DNA from: Chloroflexota bacterium
Lineage (GTDB): Bacteria; Chloroflexota; Anaerolineae; Aggregatilineales; J027
Assembly (NCBI GenBank): GCA_013112715.1
Contig: JABFGB010000002.1
Span: 229,602-293,601 of the forward strand
DNA: 64,000 bases
Reading direction: 5' to 3'
A program made the translations under genes and the position numbers. A model generated the notes under the pieces. The model saw nothing but the letters and a program-made list of their open reading frames with translations. It did no database searches and was not told the DNA's origin. This document shows, one piece after another, positions 52,421 through 61,758 of the stretch. The stretch's first letter is position 1; each line of letters begins with the position of its first letter.

Positions 52421-52990
52421 CTAGGTAAAATATTGGAGCGCCAACCGAACTCGTTCTTCAATCTCATTGGGGGCGTCACGCGGAATAGATTGCAGGGCGC
52501 TTTGGGCTTCGACGATGCTATACCCGAGAGCGGTGAGCGCTGCCAATACATCAGCATCCACATCGCTGATAACCACCGGACGGTCTGATAGAGAAGCAGC
52601 GATTTTGTCTTTCAATTCAAATACGATCTTTTGCGCGGTCTTTTTCCCAATGCCGGGCACCCGAGTCAGCACATCGGCTTCTTCATGGACGACTGCATGT
52701 TGCAATTGTTCACGGGTGATGGTGCTTAAAATGGTCAGCGCGATTCTGGGGCCAACGCCACTCACGGTTAGCAGGGTTTGGAACAACAATCGCTCTTCTT
52801 CATCCGCAAACCCATAGAGACTGAGGGCGTCTTCGCGCACAATCAAGTGGGTATACAGAGTGACCGAAGCGCCATCAAGCCGCTCTAATACGGTTCGGGT
52901 GACGGCAATATGCAGCCCAATGCCCCCGACCATGACGACCAGATGATCTTTTCCTTGTGAGGCGACAGTGCCAGAAACAATATCAATCAT
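52421..52990 (-). CDS. ruvA: Holliday junction DNA helicase subunit RuvA
   Basis: A 189-residue DNA-binding protein that tetramerises on Holliday junctions and loads the RuvB motor. The start MIDIVSGTVASQGKDHLVVMVGGIGLHIAVT is the usual OB-fold, FQTLLTVSGVGPRIALTIL and RVPGIGKKTAQKIVFELKDKI are the two helix-hairpin-helix motifs, and DVLAALTALGYSIVEAQSAL the C-terminal helical domain that binds RuvB. It lies 3 bases after ruvC. RuvB is not next to it, which is less common. Function is secure from the family. Confidence 0.95.
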   Translation of the reverse strand: MIDIVSGTVASQGKDHLVVMVGGIGLHIAVTRTVLERLDGASVTLYTHLIVREDALSLYGFADEEERLLFQTLLTVSGVGPRIALTILSTITREQLQHAVVHEEADVLTRVPGIGKKTAQKIVFELKDKIAASLSDRPVVISDVDADVLAALTALGYSIVEAQSALQSIPRDAPNEIEERVRLALQYFT

Positions 52991-52993
52991 AGG

Positions 52994-53485
52994 TTATTCC
53001 GATAGACGCTCGAAGCGGGTAGATTGGAGGTGAGTAATGGCGATTGCCAAGCCATCGGCGGCATCATCCGGTTTCGGGATATTTTCAAGGCCGAGTAGCT
53101 GGCGAATCATTTCTTGCATTTGATATTTATCGGCATCCCCAAAACCTGTAATGGTCATCTTGGCGGTTTTGGGTTTGTATTCATAAATCGGCAGTCCGGC
53201 TTGGGCCAGCGCCAACAATAATACGCCTCGGGCCTGCGCCACTTTAATCCCGGTGGTCACGTTTTTGCCAAAAAACAGTTCTTCGATAGCGACCTGTTGT
53301 GGACGATGGCTGGTGAGGGTTTGGTTGAGTTGATGGTATAGCGAGAGTAGACGATGGGCGGTTGGGGTGTCGGGCGCGGTGGTATAAACCCCATAGGCGA
53401 TGGCTTCCAATGTGCCGTCGGGGTGTTCACGCACAAGGCCATACCCTGTTCGTGCGGTACCGGGGTCGAGACCGAGAACAAGCAT
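52994..53485 (-). CDS. ruvC: Crossover junction endodeoxyribonuclease RuvC
   Basis: A 163-residue nuclease that cuts Holliday junctions symmetrically. The acidic residues are visible: Asp7 in LGLDPGTARTGYGLV, Glu in QVAIEELFFGKN, and the Asp pair in KPDDAADGLAIAITH at the C-terminus. It lies 3 bases upstream of ruvA and downstream of yebC, a common order in bacteria. A REP-like palindrome lies in the 69-base gap that separates it from yebC. Confidence 0.95.
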   Translation of the reverse strand: MLVLGLDPGTARTGYGLVREHPDGTLEAIAYGVYTTAPDTPTAHRLLSLYHQLNQTLTSHRPQQVAIEELFFGKNVTTGIKVAQARGVLLLALAQAGLPIYEYKPKTAKMTITGFGDADKYQMQEMIRQLLGLENIPKPDDAADGLAIAITHLQSTRFERLSE

Positions 53486-53491
53486 GTTTCA

Positions 53492-53531
53492 CCTCACCCC
53501 AAACCCCTCGCCAAAAACGGAGAGGGGCTTT
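53492..53531. repeat. GC-rich REP-like palindrome between yebC and ruvC
   Basis: CCTCACCCCAAACCCCTC, a short A-rich loop and GAGAGGGGCTTT form a stem of at least CCCCTC/GAGGGG. It is similar to the element at 37394-37429. It may be a dispersed repeat or an attenuating hairpin within the yebC-ruvCA message. Confidence 0.5.
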
Positions 53532-53554
53532 AAGATCGTGTGGGCAGTCATATG

Positions 53555-54310
53555 CTAACTTTGTTCGAAGGCGGCGATGGCTTCGTCGCTGACCTTCAGA
53601 TTGCTGGAAACGGTCTGGACATCATCCAGTTCTTCCAATTTTTCAATCAATTTAAAGACCTGGACAGCCTGATCGGGTTCGAGTTCGACTTCATTGGTGG
53701 GCGACCAGATCAATTTACTGTCCGTAACCTTGTAACCGGCCTCGGCGAGTGCCCGTTCAACAGGGCTGAGATGTTCACGAGTGGTATATACCGAAATCGT
53801 TTCTTCGCCCTCCTCAACATCCTCCGCGCCTGCTTCGGCAGCCGTCATAAATAGGGTATCAAAATCTACCCCTTCGGCGGAAATCTCAATGTAGCCTTTT
53901 TGATTGAACTGCCATTGCACCGCGCCGCTGCTGCCCATGGTGCCATTGTTGCGGCTAAAGGCGTGTTTGACTTCAGCAAGGGTACGATTGCGGTTATCGG
54001 TTAGGGTATCCACCATCAAGGCAATCCCGTGAGGGGCATAGCCTTCATAGGTGATTTCCTCAAACTCTACCGCGTCTTCGCCAATGCCTGCGCCTTTATT
54101 GATGGCCCGTTCAATATTGTCTTTGGGCATGTTGGAAGCACGCGCCTTATCAATCGCAATCCGGAGACGGGGATTGCCGTTGGGGTCAGGGCCTCCTTCA
54201 CGGGCAGCCGTTGTCAATTCACGCCCAATACGGGTAAAAATCTTGCCGCGTTTGGCGTCTTCTGCGCCTTTGCGACGTTTAATGGTTGACCATTTACTAT
54301 GACCGGACAT
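53555..54310 (-). CDS. yebC: YebC/PmpR family regulatory protein
   Basis: A 251-residue cytoplasmic protein of the TACO1/YebC family. MSGHSKWSTIKRRKGAEDAKRGKIFTRI is the signature start, ARASNMPKDNIERAINKGAG is the next conserved block and EITYEGYAPHGIALMVDTLTDNRNRT the third. Some members act as DNA-binding regulators and others help ribosomes through proline runs. Its position before ruvC and ruvA is a classic arrangement. The promoter is at 54391-54420. Confidence 0.94.
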   Translation of the reverse strand: MSGHSKWSTIKRRKGAEDAKRGKIFTRIGRELTTAAREGGPDPNGNPRLRIAIDKARASNMPKDNIERAINKGAGIGEDAVEFEEITYEGYAPHGIALMVDTLTDNRNRTLAEVKHAFSRNNGTMGSSGAVQWQFNQKGYIEISAEGVDFDTLFMTAAEAGAEDVEEGEETISVYTTREHLSPVERALAEAGYKVTDSKLIWSPTNEVELEPDQAVQVFKLIEKLEELDDVQTVSSNLKVSDEAIAAFEQS

Positions 54311-54390
54311 CGTATAATCTCCAATTCCACTTCAAGCCACTGTCTGGTGGTTCATAATTGTCTAGTCAGAAACCGCTCTATATCAACGCA

Positions 54391-54420
54391 ATTATACCAG
54401 CGGCCCAAAATACATGGCAA
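54391..54420 (-). promoter_or_regulatory. Promoter of the yebC-ruvC-ruvA operon
   Basis: On the reverse strand TTGCCA (54420-54415) and TATAAT (54396-54391) are separated by 18 bases, with TGG before the -10 as an extended element. This leaves a leader of about 75 bases before the yebC ATG. Confidence 0.7.
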
Positions 54421-54440
54421 TATTGGCCTAGACCATCCTC

Positions 54441-56195
54441 CTATTGCGCGTCGCGTCCCCAGTTGTCAAAGGGAATACAAGAGGGCCAAAAATAACACGC
54501 TGATGGCAAGGGATTGCCGTCTTCATCAAAGCGATTTTGGTTAATATCGTCGAGATTGATTTCTGCCCCGCTGTAAGGCATGACACAGGCCGCTCCTCGA
54601 TCTGAAATATCCGGTTGGCGTGTTTGGAGCATGGGCTCATTCGGATTGAAATAGTTATAGACAAGACGTGAAACATCTTCAATCAATGTCCAGTCTTGAA
54701 GGACTTGTTGCAGCGAGTTCGTAATGTTGACCCCATCCCAGACATACATGACAAAGATATAGGGCGCACCTTCCGAAAACACAATGCCGACATCCCCCAC
54801 CACGCCTGCTTCCGGCACATATCCCACTTTATGCGCGATGGTAACGCCCTCTGGTACGCCCAATTCCAACAGACGACGGAAGTGTGTGCCTTTCAGAATT
54901 TCGATGATTTGACGGCATTCGGTCTGGGTAATTTCATCGGGGAAGACACTCAATAGGCCGCTGCCATTATAGGCGCAGTCATAAATCATCATGAGCATCG
55001 TACCCATATCAGCGGCAGTGGTAAGGTTTTGTGTGCCGGGGTTGGTGTTGACAGATGTATCTAGTTGAGCACTCGCCACACTTGCACCGGGGCAGGGGGT
55101 TGGATAGACGGCGGTGTAGTAGTTGGGAATGGGTAAGGTTTCTTGTGGCCCAATGTCAATCATACTGAGAAGATTGGTGTTGACTGCGCCAGCCTTACAA
55201 AACGTGTCATTCAATTTTTGTAGACCCGGTACAATGGCTTGTTCGCCAGTATAGATGGTTAGGGTATTCGCAGCGCCATTATCCGAGCAAATCACCGCCG
55301 CAGCCAGCAAAAATTTCAAGTCGTCGGTGGGAGAGGTGATTTGATAGCGGAAGAAATTAATCAGTGTACCAATTTTGATAGTGCTGCTTGCCAAAACATG
55401 AGCGTTCGGCAAAATACCCATTTCCTCGCCCGTGTTTAGGTTCATCACATACATTGAAACGACGGTATTTTGGCCGTTATAGAACATGCCGCGTGAAGTT
55501 TCGATGTATTCGATAATCGCTTGGCGCAGAGTATCCATCGTGGCGGCCTGACCGGGGGTAGTGGTGATGGGTAGTTCAATCACCCGTTTGGCCGGATCGG
55601 ATTCGTATAAGGCTGACCGAATGAGTGTGGCGGTCTGCTGCTGATCAAGACGGGTATAGGAACTGCTATTTTGGAAAGTACCTGTTGTCAGATCATAACT
55701 AGCCGTTGCCGCGTCTCGGTCATAACGGTTGGAGAGGTCTTGGATGTATTGGCTTAATTCAACTTCGGACAGGTTGGCAATTAAGGGCACATCAATCGCG
55801 GGTTGAGGGCGATTCCACAAATAATTCCAAAAGCCTGTCCAAAAATCATCGTCGGTTCCACTTTGGCGTTCGGCGGCGGCTTGCATGGCTTCGGTATCGA
55901 GTTGGAAACCAACCTCACTCGGATTCAACAGAATCGGGCTGCCTTCATAACGCATCACAATGGGTTGGTCAATATAGACGGCTTCAAGGCGGGCGAGACG
56001 TGTACCCGCGTCCAACCCGCCAACTTGGACACCCCCAATGGTGACATCCGTGCCGAGGTCGTTGGAACTGTCACTATAGGACACCAGATTGGTGCCAAAA
56101 GTAATTGCAGCGATAATCAATAAGATGCCGGAAAAAACCTCAATAATGGGCAGACGGCGGCGTTTTTGTTGCGAACGTAATTCCGTTAAGGTCAT
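54441..56195 (-). CDS. Membrane-anchored class A beta-lactamase-fold serine hydrolase with PG-binding domain
   Basis: A 584-residue protein with one membrane segment (IIEVFSGILLIIAAITFGTNL, about 17-37). Residues about 50-215 resemble the PG_binding_4 domain found with VanW and L,D-transpeptidase proteins. From about 240 on it is a class A beta-lactamase-like domain: Ser271-xx-Lys274 in LASSTIKIG, Ser304-Asp-Asn306 in CSDNGAAN, and Lys-Val-Gly in IAHKVGYVPEAG. The usual KTG is therefore KVG, and Glu166 of true lactamases is not obvious. Probably a cell-wall-directed D,D-peptidase or esterase, not a resistance enzyme. It may be transcribed with the Nudix gene 25 bases upstream. Confidence 0.8.
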   Translation of the reverse strand: MTLTELRSQQKRRRLPIIEVFSGILLIIAAITFGTNLVSYSDSSNDLGTDVTIGGVQVGGLDAGTRLARLEAVYIDQPIVMRYEGSPILLNPSEVGFQLDTEAMQAAAERQSGTDDDFWTGFWNYLWNRPQPAIDVPLIANLSEVELSQYIQDLSNRYDRDAATASYDLTTGTFQNSSSYTRLDQQQTATLIRSALYESDPAKRVIELPITTTPGQAATMDTLRQAIIEYIETSRGMFYNGQNTVVSMYVMNLNTGEEMGILPNAHVLASSTIKIGTLINFFRYQITSPTDDLKFLLAAAVICSDNGAANTLTIYTGEQAIVPGLQKLNDTFCKAGAVNTNLLSMIDIGPQETLPIPNYYTAVYPTPCPGASVASAQLDTSVNTNPGTQNLTTAADMGTMLMMIYDCAYNGSGLLSVFPDEITQTECRQIIEILKGTHFRRLLELGVPEGVTIAHKVGYVPEAGVVGDVGIVFSEGAPYIFVMYVWDGVNITNSLQQVLQDWTLIEDVSRLVYNYFNPNEPMLQTRQPDISDRGAACVMPYSGAEINLDDINQNRFDEDGNPLPSACYFWPSCIPFDNWGRDAQ

Positions 56196-56219
56196 CGGTC
56201 AAACCTCCTGTGATCTTGG

Positions 56220-56783
56220 TTACTTTAATGGCGGGAGGCCGTTTCGACTATGACGATATGCCAACGCTAAGTCAATTACGTGAACATGTTCCCTAAAAAG
56301 ATGGGGGAGTTCGGCACGGCTTAACCATTGATAGGCCAATAGTTCGCGGGATAGGGTTAAAGGGGGATGACTCATGGTGTTGTCTACCAGTTCTACCGCG
56401 AAGGCCACATCAATATGGTTTTTCCAATAGGGACTCGACCATGTATTGAGGGGGTACAGCGTTTTGACCTTTAACCCCGTTTCCTCAAAAAATTCGCGCT
56501 CCACCGCCGCTGTCAAAAGCTCATTACGATTTACCCAGCCCCCCGGTAGACCCCAAGGAATTTTGCTATGAAATACATGCTCCACCAACAGCACTTCCTC
56601 GATATTGTTCAGCAGCACGCCTACGACCCCTGCCGTAAAACGTGGCTGGAGCCAGCGCATGATCGAAATAGCGGTGAGGGTTAATTGGGGATGGCGTCGA
56701 ACATTTTGGGCAATGCGCCGCCCTAAGCGATTATCAGATGAATGATTAGAAATGTTAGACTCCTCGTCCCAAAAAAGTTGCAT
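56220..56783 (-). CDS. Nudix hydrolase
   Basis: A 187-residue hydrolase that splits nucleoside diphosphates linked to other groups. The Nudix box is complete: Gly82, Glu88, Arg96, Glu97, Glu100, Glu101 and Gly103 in GWVNRNELLTAAVEREFFEE plus TGL. The first 50 residues (helical, basic) are extra to the core. The substrate cannot be told from sequence. No clear functional link with its neighbours. Confidence 0.88.
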   Translation of the reverse strand: MQLFWDEESNISNHSSDNRLGRRIAQNVRRHPQLTLTAISIMRWLQPRFTAGVVGVLLNNIEEVLLVEHVFHSKIPWGLPGGWVNRNELLTAAVEREFFEETGLKVKTLYPLNTWSSPYWKNHIDVAFAVELVDNTMSHPPLTLSRELLAYQWLSRAELPHLFREHVHVIDLALAYRHSRNGLPPLK

Positions 56784-56826
56784 GGGAGGGAGTCTAACAA
56801 AGGCAAGAGCGGCTTGCTAGAGTGGA

Positions 56827-58077
56827 TTACTGAGGTAGGGTGAAATCGGGGATAATCCCTTGCCCTAGCGATGGGGTGATTCCAACAAATTCTGTGCAGC
56901 ACATGCCGTTCTCATCCAAGATGCTGAGACTTGTGCTGGTAATCGCACCATTGGTTACTTGATAATACAAAACCTCGTTGGTTTGATAGTTGTGAGTGAG
57001 CCATCCATCGGGCGTGCCTGTCATGAAGCCTTCTGTTTCCGTCATGGATGCAGTCAGCTGCGTCCCATCTCGGAAAATAACTTCCGCGCCGGCGAGGGTG
57101 GTTGGCAAGGGTAATTCAAATCCTTCCTGTACCCCAAAATTGTAGAAAGTGACAAGGACGGCTTCACCATTCACGACCCATTCCGTCAACCCGAGGGGGA
57201 GGGCATCCGGATGTTGGTACAGCAATTGGCCTTCCGCCTGCGTGGGGTCAGCAAAATAGAATACTACATTTGGTGGTACGCCTTCGGGATAAACCGCGCC
57301 GCTGGCAGCATAGGATTCATCATAAATCCCCGCCACACTTTCGCCCGTGCCCGCCAGTTCATGCCGCCGAAAAATCATGTTAAAGGGTTCAATAGGGTCG
57401 CTGAGTGTGCCCGCTGCCGGATCCCAAACTTGATAGAGGCCCTCAATTACGCCGATATAACAATTGAGGCAACTCGCTGCGACTCGAAGCCCATCTGTTT
57501 TCCATGCCCCAAAAACCGCGCTTTCGACTGGGACACTCATACCCGTAACGTAATCGGGATACAGGTCATTGACGGATTTATTGCCAGTGACAATTCCTGT
57601 GTTGACATCAAAGGTGGTCAGCAGGGCGGGAATATCAGCGGTTCCCATTAGATCTTGGGTGCTAAACAATGTGGTGGCGATTTGGCTGTTGTCTGGGCTA
57701 AATGGGCCAATGATTGCCCCATCCATCACCGAATTCAGTGGGTCAATGAGTTCAAGACAGCATGTTTGGCTCACCAAATCTGCGACAAACACGGAATTCT
57801 GATAGGTGATACCATCGGCACGGGTGTAATTTCCCAGAAAAGCAAGTTTGGTGTGGTCAGGTGAAAGGACAGGGCTGTAGAAGGAAGCCTGCGCCACGTT
57901 TGGTTTAGGTAGGGTGAATTGTGAGGTGATGCCTTGCGGGGTCAGTGTCGAAACCACAAAGGTATTGCTGTTAAATAAAATGACTTCCCATGGTTCTTGG
58001 GCATGACTTTTGGGTATGGGTGTAATCATGACAGCGATTAGAAAGGCGAAAATCGCTAAGGTTCGTCTCGTTCGCAT
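56827..58077 (-). CDS. Secreted propeller-like protein, unrecognised
   Basis: A 416-residue exported protein with a signal peptide (TRRTLAIFAFLIAVMITPIPKSHAQ). The mature part has repeats of strands with Asp/Ser turns, such as SFYSPVLSPDHTKLAFLGNYTRADG, IIGPFSPDNSQIATTLF and VLVTFYNFGVQEG, suggestive of a WD40/TolB-type propeller but with poor repeat matching. Two Cys pairs (TCCLEL, CLNCYIG, MCCTEF) could form disulfides. ATG 58077 is chosen because AGGAG precedes it and the signal starts there; the frame stays open to 58158. Role unknown. Confidence 0.6.
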   Translation of the reverse strand: MRTRRTLAIFAFLIAVMITPIPKSHAQEPWEVILFNSNTFVVSTLTPQGITSQFTLPKPNVAQASFYSPVLSPDHTKLAFLGNYTRADGITYQNSVFVADLVSQTCCLELIDPLNSVMDGAIIGPFSPDNSQIATTLFSTQDLMGTADIPALLTTFDVNTGIVTGNKSVNDLYPDYVTGMSVPVESAVFGAWKTDGLRVAASCLNCYIGVIEGLYQVWDPAAGTLSDPIEPFNMIFRRHELAGTGESVAGIYDESYAASGAVYPEGVPPNVVFYFADPTQAEGQLLYQHPDALPLGLTEWVVNGEAVLVTFYNFGVQEGFELPLPTTLAGAEVIFRDGTQLTASMTETEGFMTGTPDGWLTHNYQTNEVLYYQVTNGAITSTSLSILDENGMCCTEFVGITPSLGQGIIPDFTLPQ

Positions 58078-58178
58078 GGCGATGGCTCCTATCATGTTGG
58101 TGAAATAGGGGGAATTGCATATCCTTATCACGATATGCCACCTCGTGAGGTTTGTCAATCTGCCAAAAACTTACTGCC

Positions 58179-61100
58179 TTATTCTGTTTTGGTTGCCTCT
58201 GCTGGGACATTCGTTTTGGTATAGGGATGGGTGCTGGGCAGGATGAATTTGAAAGTGTTACCAACCCCCTGTGTGCTCTCAATCCAGATTTTGCCGCCAT
58301 GCGCTTCAATCAAGGCCCGTGCAATAGACATGCCCGCACCTGTCTCACCGAGACCAGCAATCAATGGGCTGTCGGCACGATAGAGGCCGCTAAACACCCG
58401 CTTGAGTTCCTCGGGGGGCACGCCGCCGCCTTCATCACTAATGGCGACATACACCACATCTCGAATGATTTCAGAATGACCATTGTTGCTGGGAATCGGC
58501 ACACTGGCTTCGTGCCGGGCCACCACCCGCACACTACCATCATTCGGCGATACCAGATAGGCATTTTGAATCAACTGATTAATGACCTGCTGAATGGCTT
58601 CGGGGTCAGCTTCGATGGGCAAATTATCTTCGGCGATGTCCATGTCCAAGACAATGCCTTTTTCGCCAAATTTATAGCGGCTGTTGGTGATGGCATCGTC
58701 AATTAAATCCACTAGGTTGAGCTTTTGCGGATGCAGACGTAAATTACCACTGTCGAGGGTTGAGATGCGGATTAAATCTTCGACCAGACGGGCCAGACGA
58801 TCCACATTGGCTTTGACGCGGGTCAAAAATTGGCGCTGCAACGCCCCCAAAATCCCCACCGATTCACCTAACAGCACATCGGTATAACCCATAATGACCG
58901 ATAGGGGGGTGCGGAGTTCTTGGGCGACGGAAATCACCGCGTCGCTTTCCACCTGTGTACTGGAGGGGTTCACTGTGACGGGTACGGCGGGCGGAATGCT
59001 GAGTTTTTCAATTTGGCGCTTGTAGCTTTCGATGTCCTCAGTGGCTTTTATCAATGACTGCTCAAGGTCGGTGCGTTCGCGGGTGAGTTCTTCAATCATG
59101 CCTGTCAAGGTGCCGACTCCCTCTGTATTGAGTTCTTCTAATCGCTCGCGGTCATCTTCCAACCGAGCCAAGAGGGTGTCGTATTCGGTTTGCAGGCGGG
59201 TCAATTCGGCGCGGAGATTATCGCGTTCAGCATTTAATTGGACACGCTCACTCGATAATTCTTGGCGCTCCTCGTTGGCCTTGTTCAACAGAGCCAGCGT
59301 CTCGTCCAATTCCATTTTCAGCGAATCGTTGTGGGCGATCATGCGGGCACGGTCTACTTGCCACTGCTCGCGCTCTAGCACCAGCGTCTGATATTCATTT
59401 TTCAGGCTACCGCGACTTTTGGCGATGGCTTCACGGTCTTGCATCAAACGGGCGATTTCGGCTTCTAGTGCCGCGATTTTGCTGTCGCGTTCGTTTTCCT
59501 GCGAAATGGCGGTTTCGAGATTTTGCCGTTCTTTGAGTAGGGCATCCCGTTCGCTTATGGCCTTTTCAGCGAGTGTTTTGTATTGGGCACGCTCTTCGCT
59601 TAGTTGGGCCAACTGCTTGGTAAGTTCCAGCGCCCCGCCTTCAATGCCCCGTGCATTCAGTTCGCTACGGGTCTGTTCCAACTCTTTAGCAATGCTGTCT
59701 CGTTCGAAGGCTATCCGGACTTTTTCTTCAGTTAGAGTGTTGAGCATTTGCAGCAGTTGTTGATTGGGTGGGGCGGCTTTACCCGCGCGGACTTCAGCGA
59801 TTTGCTGCTCCAATTGGGTCTTTTGTGTCTGTAGATCACCCAATTCGCGGCGCATGGCTTCAATGAGGCGTTCGTACATTTCAACATCGCCCTCGGAGGT
59901 CACACCAACCAATGTGGCGCGGGCTTCTTGTAGGGCGATGGCGAGTTTATGGCGTTCGCTTTGCAGTTGCAGGCGTTCTTTGGAAATGGCCTCAATGCGC
60001 TGCGTGATGCTCTGCGCGTCGGGGTCATCACCCAAAAATTCACGGATGCGACTGCGCTCGTAATCCAATTCAATTTGCAGTTCGCGGATGAGTTCGGTCA
60101 GGTGATTAATTTGATTTTCGGCAAGGGTCAGGCTGGCCTGCATCTCCTGTCGGGCCGCCATCATGCTGCCTTCATCCAGTGAATCGGCAGTATCCCCTTC
60201 GATAATCGAGAGGATGGCGCGTTCTTCGGCCTGTACCCGATTTAAAAAAGCGGTGCGGCTGATAACCAGCAGGCGGGCTGCGAGTGGGCCAATAGATTCC
60301 AGCAGGCGCAGGTCATTCACCCGTAGTTCCCGGCGGGTATAAGGTGTGCCGACAATCAACACCCCCACCACCTTTTGATTGCGAATCAGAGGCTGCAAAT
60401 AGGTTGGGCCGATGTGGGGTACATCCAACCGTGTGTACAAATCGAGCAGTTCTTCGCCATGATCTTCAATTTTGAGTTCACGCTGGCGGCGGGTTTCAAT
60501 CGCGTTGACGAGGGTCGGTTGCTCCTCCAAATTCAGCGATGACATACCCGTAATCGGTTCGCGCTCACTTTGATTGTAGGCCGCAATGACATCTGCCCAA
60601 TTTGCATCTTCATAAACGACCAACGCCACCACATCAGCCTTGACTGCATCTGCGACAGCCATCACAGTTTGGCGGGGTAGGGCGTCGGTTTCGGCCTTAT
60701 CCAACATCGTGCCAAGTGATTTGATAATTTCAAGCGCTTCGTTGCGACCCCCCAATGACGCGACGCCGGGGGTATCGGCGGTGACAGCACGGCTCATATC
60801 CTCAATTTCACGACCCGAAGAGCCATCCCCGCTGGGTGAAATGGTGGCGAATGGACGTGAAATGCTTTCGGCATAATGGGCCACTTGGTCAATGGCATTG
60901 GTCAGGCGGTCAATCACCATGCGATAGACCACGACCATCACCAACAAACTGCCCGCCAGAAATGTCCAGCGCAGACCACCCGCCGCGTCCCCCTCCAATT
61001 TTTCATTGGCAAGTTGGTAGAGGGTGTAAATGTGTCCGACGAGGATGGTCACGAAAAATAACAGCTTCAGCGGGATGTCAGCGACAAATTTATAGCGCGT

Positions 61101-61613
61101 AATCAGCAGCAGGAAGCCAAAAATTGCCAAAACTGTTGGGACAAACGTCCACGATAGGCTAAAAGACTGGGTATTAAAATCTTGGTCGGGATTCCATTCG
61201 GAATAATTGTAGGCCAGCCCCGCGATTAACAGGGCACATAAGGCAAATGCCACCAGCCCAGCAAAACGATCTTTTTTCTCTTTTTCTGCGGTGATGAGTG
61301 CCCACCCGATCAAGACCAACGCAAGGGCATTCGCAGCGCGTTCGAGCGGGGGCAAGATGTTCATGGAGTCATCCTCGGTGACGATCCCGACCAGTGACCC
61401 CAACATGAGCGAGACCCAGACGAGTTGGACAAGAAACAACCCAACCGTATAACGTCCGGCAGCCCATTCTTCTTTGGAGCGCATCCGCTGGCCCAACGCC
61501 ATAAACAGCGCCGCCATGTAGATCACGAAGATGCCGATAAAATAGAGCAGTTCGCCTGTTGAATCCACAAACAAGTTGACAAAATCTTGGGCGGTGTCCA
61601 AATCGTGCTCCAA
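58179..61613 (-). CDS. Large membrane histidine-kinase-like protein lacking the phospho-acceptor His
   Basis: A 1144-residue protein. Six to seven membrane segments cover about residues 20-240, with a possible 7TM-type sensor. A GAF domain (about 300-460) follows, then more than 350 residues of coiled coil (about 475-880) rich in Glu, Arg, Leu and Ala. The kinase core reads SVAQELRTPLSVIMGYTDVLL: the position normally His before ELRTPL is Gln898 (codon at 58920-58922). The ATPase domain is intact (IQQVINQLIQNAYLVSPNDG, SDEGGGVPPEELKRVFSGLYR, GAGMSIARALIEAHGGKIW). It may bind ATP yet not autophosphorylate. It lies divergent from the LCP-family gene. Confidence 0.82.
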   Translation of the reverse strand: MEHDLDTAQDFVNLFVDSTGELLYFIGIFVIYMAALFMALGQRMRSKEEWAAGRYTVGLFLVQLVWVSLMLGSLVGIVTEDDSMNILPPLERAANALALVLIGWALITAEKEKKDRFAGLVAFALCALLIAGLAYNYSEWNPDQDFNTQSFSLSWTFVPTVLAIFGFLLLITRYKFVADIPLKLLFFVTILVGHIYTLYQLANEKLEGDAAGGLRWTFLAGSLLVMVVVYRMVIDRLTNAIDQVAHYAESISRPFATISPSGDGSSGREIEDMSRAVTADTPGVASLGGRNEALEIIKSLGTMLDKAETDALPRQTVMAVADAVKADVVALVVYEDANWADVIAAYNQSEREPITGMSSLNLEEQPTLVNAIETRRQRELKIEDHGEELLDLYTRLDVPHIGPTYLQPLIRNQKVVGVLIVGTPYTRRELRVNDLRLLESIGPLAARLLVISRTAFLNRVQAEERAILSIIEGDTADSLDEGSMMAARQEMQASLTLAENQINHLTELIRELQIELDYERSRIREFLGDDPDAQSITQRIEAISKERLQLQSERHKLAIALQEARATLVGVTSEGDVEMYERLIEAMRRELGDLQTQKTQLEQQIAEVRAGKAAPPNQQLLQMLNTLTEEKVRIAFERDSIAKELEQTRSELNARGIEGGALELTKQLAQLSEERAQYKTLAEKAISERDALLKERQNLETAISQENERDSKIAALEAEIARLMQDREAIAKSRGSLKNEYQTLVLEREQWQVDRARMIAHNDSLKMELDETLALLNKANEERQELSSERVQLNAERDNLRAELTRLQTEYDTLLARLEDDRERLEELNTEGVGTLTGMIEELTRERTDLEQSLIKATEDIESYKRQIEKLSIPPAVPVTVNPSSTQVESDAVISVAQELRTPLSVIMGYTDVLLGESVGILGALQRQFLTRVKANVDRLARLVEDLIRISTLDSGNLRLHPQKLNLVDLIDDAITNSRYKFGEKGIVLDMDIAEDNLPIEADPEAIQQVINQLIQNAYLVSPNDGSVRVVARHEASVPIPSNNGHSEIIRDVVYVAISDEGGGVPPEELKRVFSGLYRADSPLIAGLGETGAGMSIARALIEAHGGKIWIESTQGVGNTFKFILPSTHPYTKTNVPAEATKTE

Positions 61614-61640
61614 CGGATACTAGACAAAATCTTTATCGTC

Positions 61641-61649
61641 AGTATAGCA
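61641..61649 (-). promoter_or_regulatory. Extended -10 promoter of the large kinase-like gene
   Basis: On the reverse strand TGC precedes TATACT (61646-61641), an extended -10 element about 28 bases before the ATG at 61613. A -35 box is not obvious. Confidence 0.5.
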
Positions 61650-61758
61650 CAGGTGTTTGCGGCACGAGAGCGGGAAATAGCTTCGACGGTACGAGTCAGG
61701 TATCAATAACGTTGGAGACTGGTTATGCGCGTCTGCCCTACGCATGGTCGCCTAGTCT

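Noticed and set aside
59032-60063. Ser/Arg-rich forward frames opposite the coiled coil of the large kinase
   Set aside because: They are the complement of Glu/Leu-rich heptads and have no ribosome sites or family motifs.
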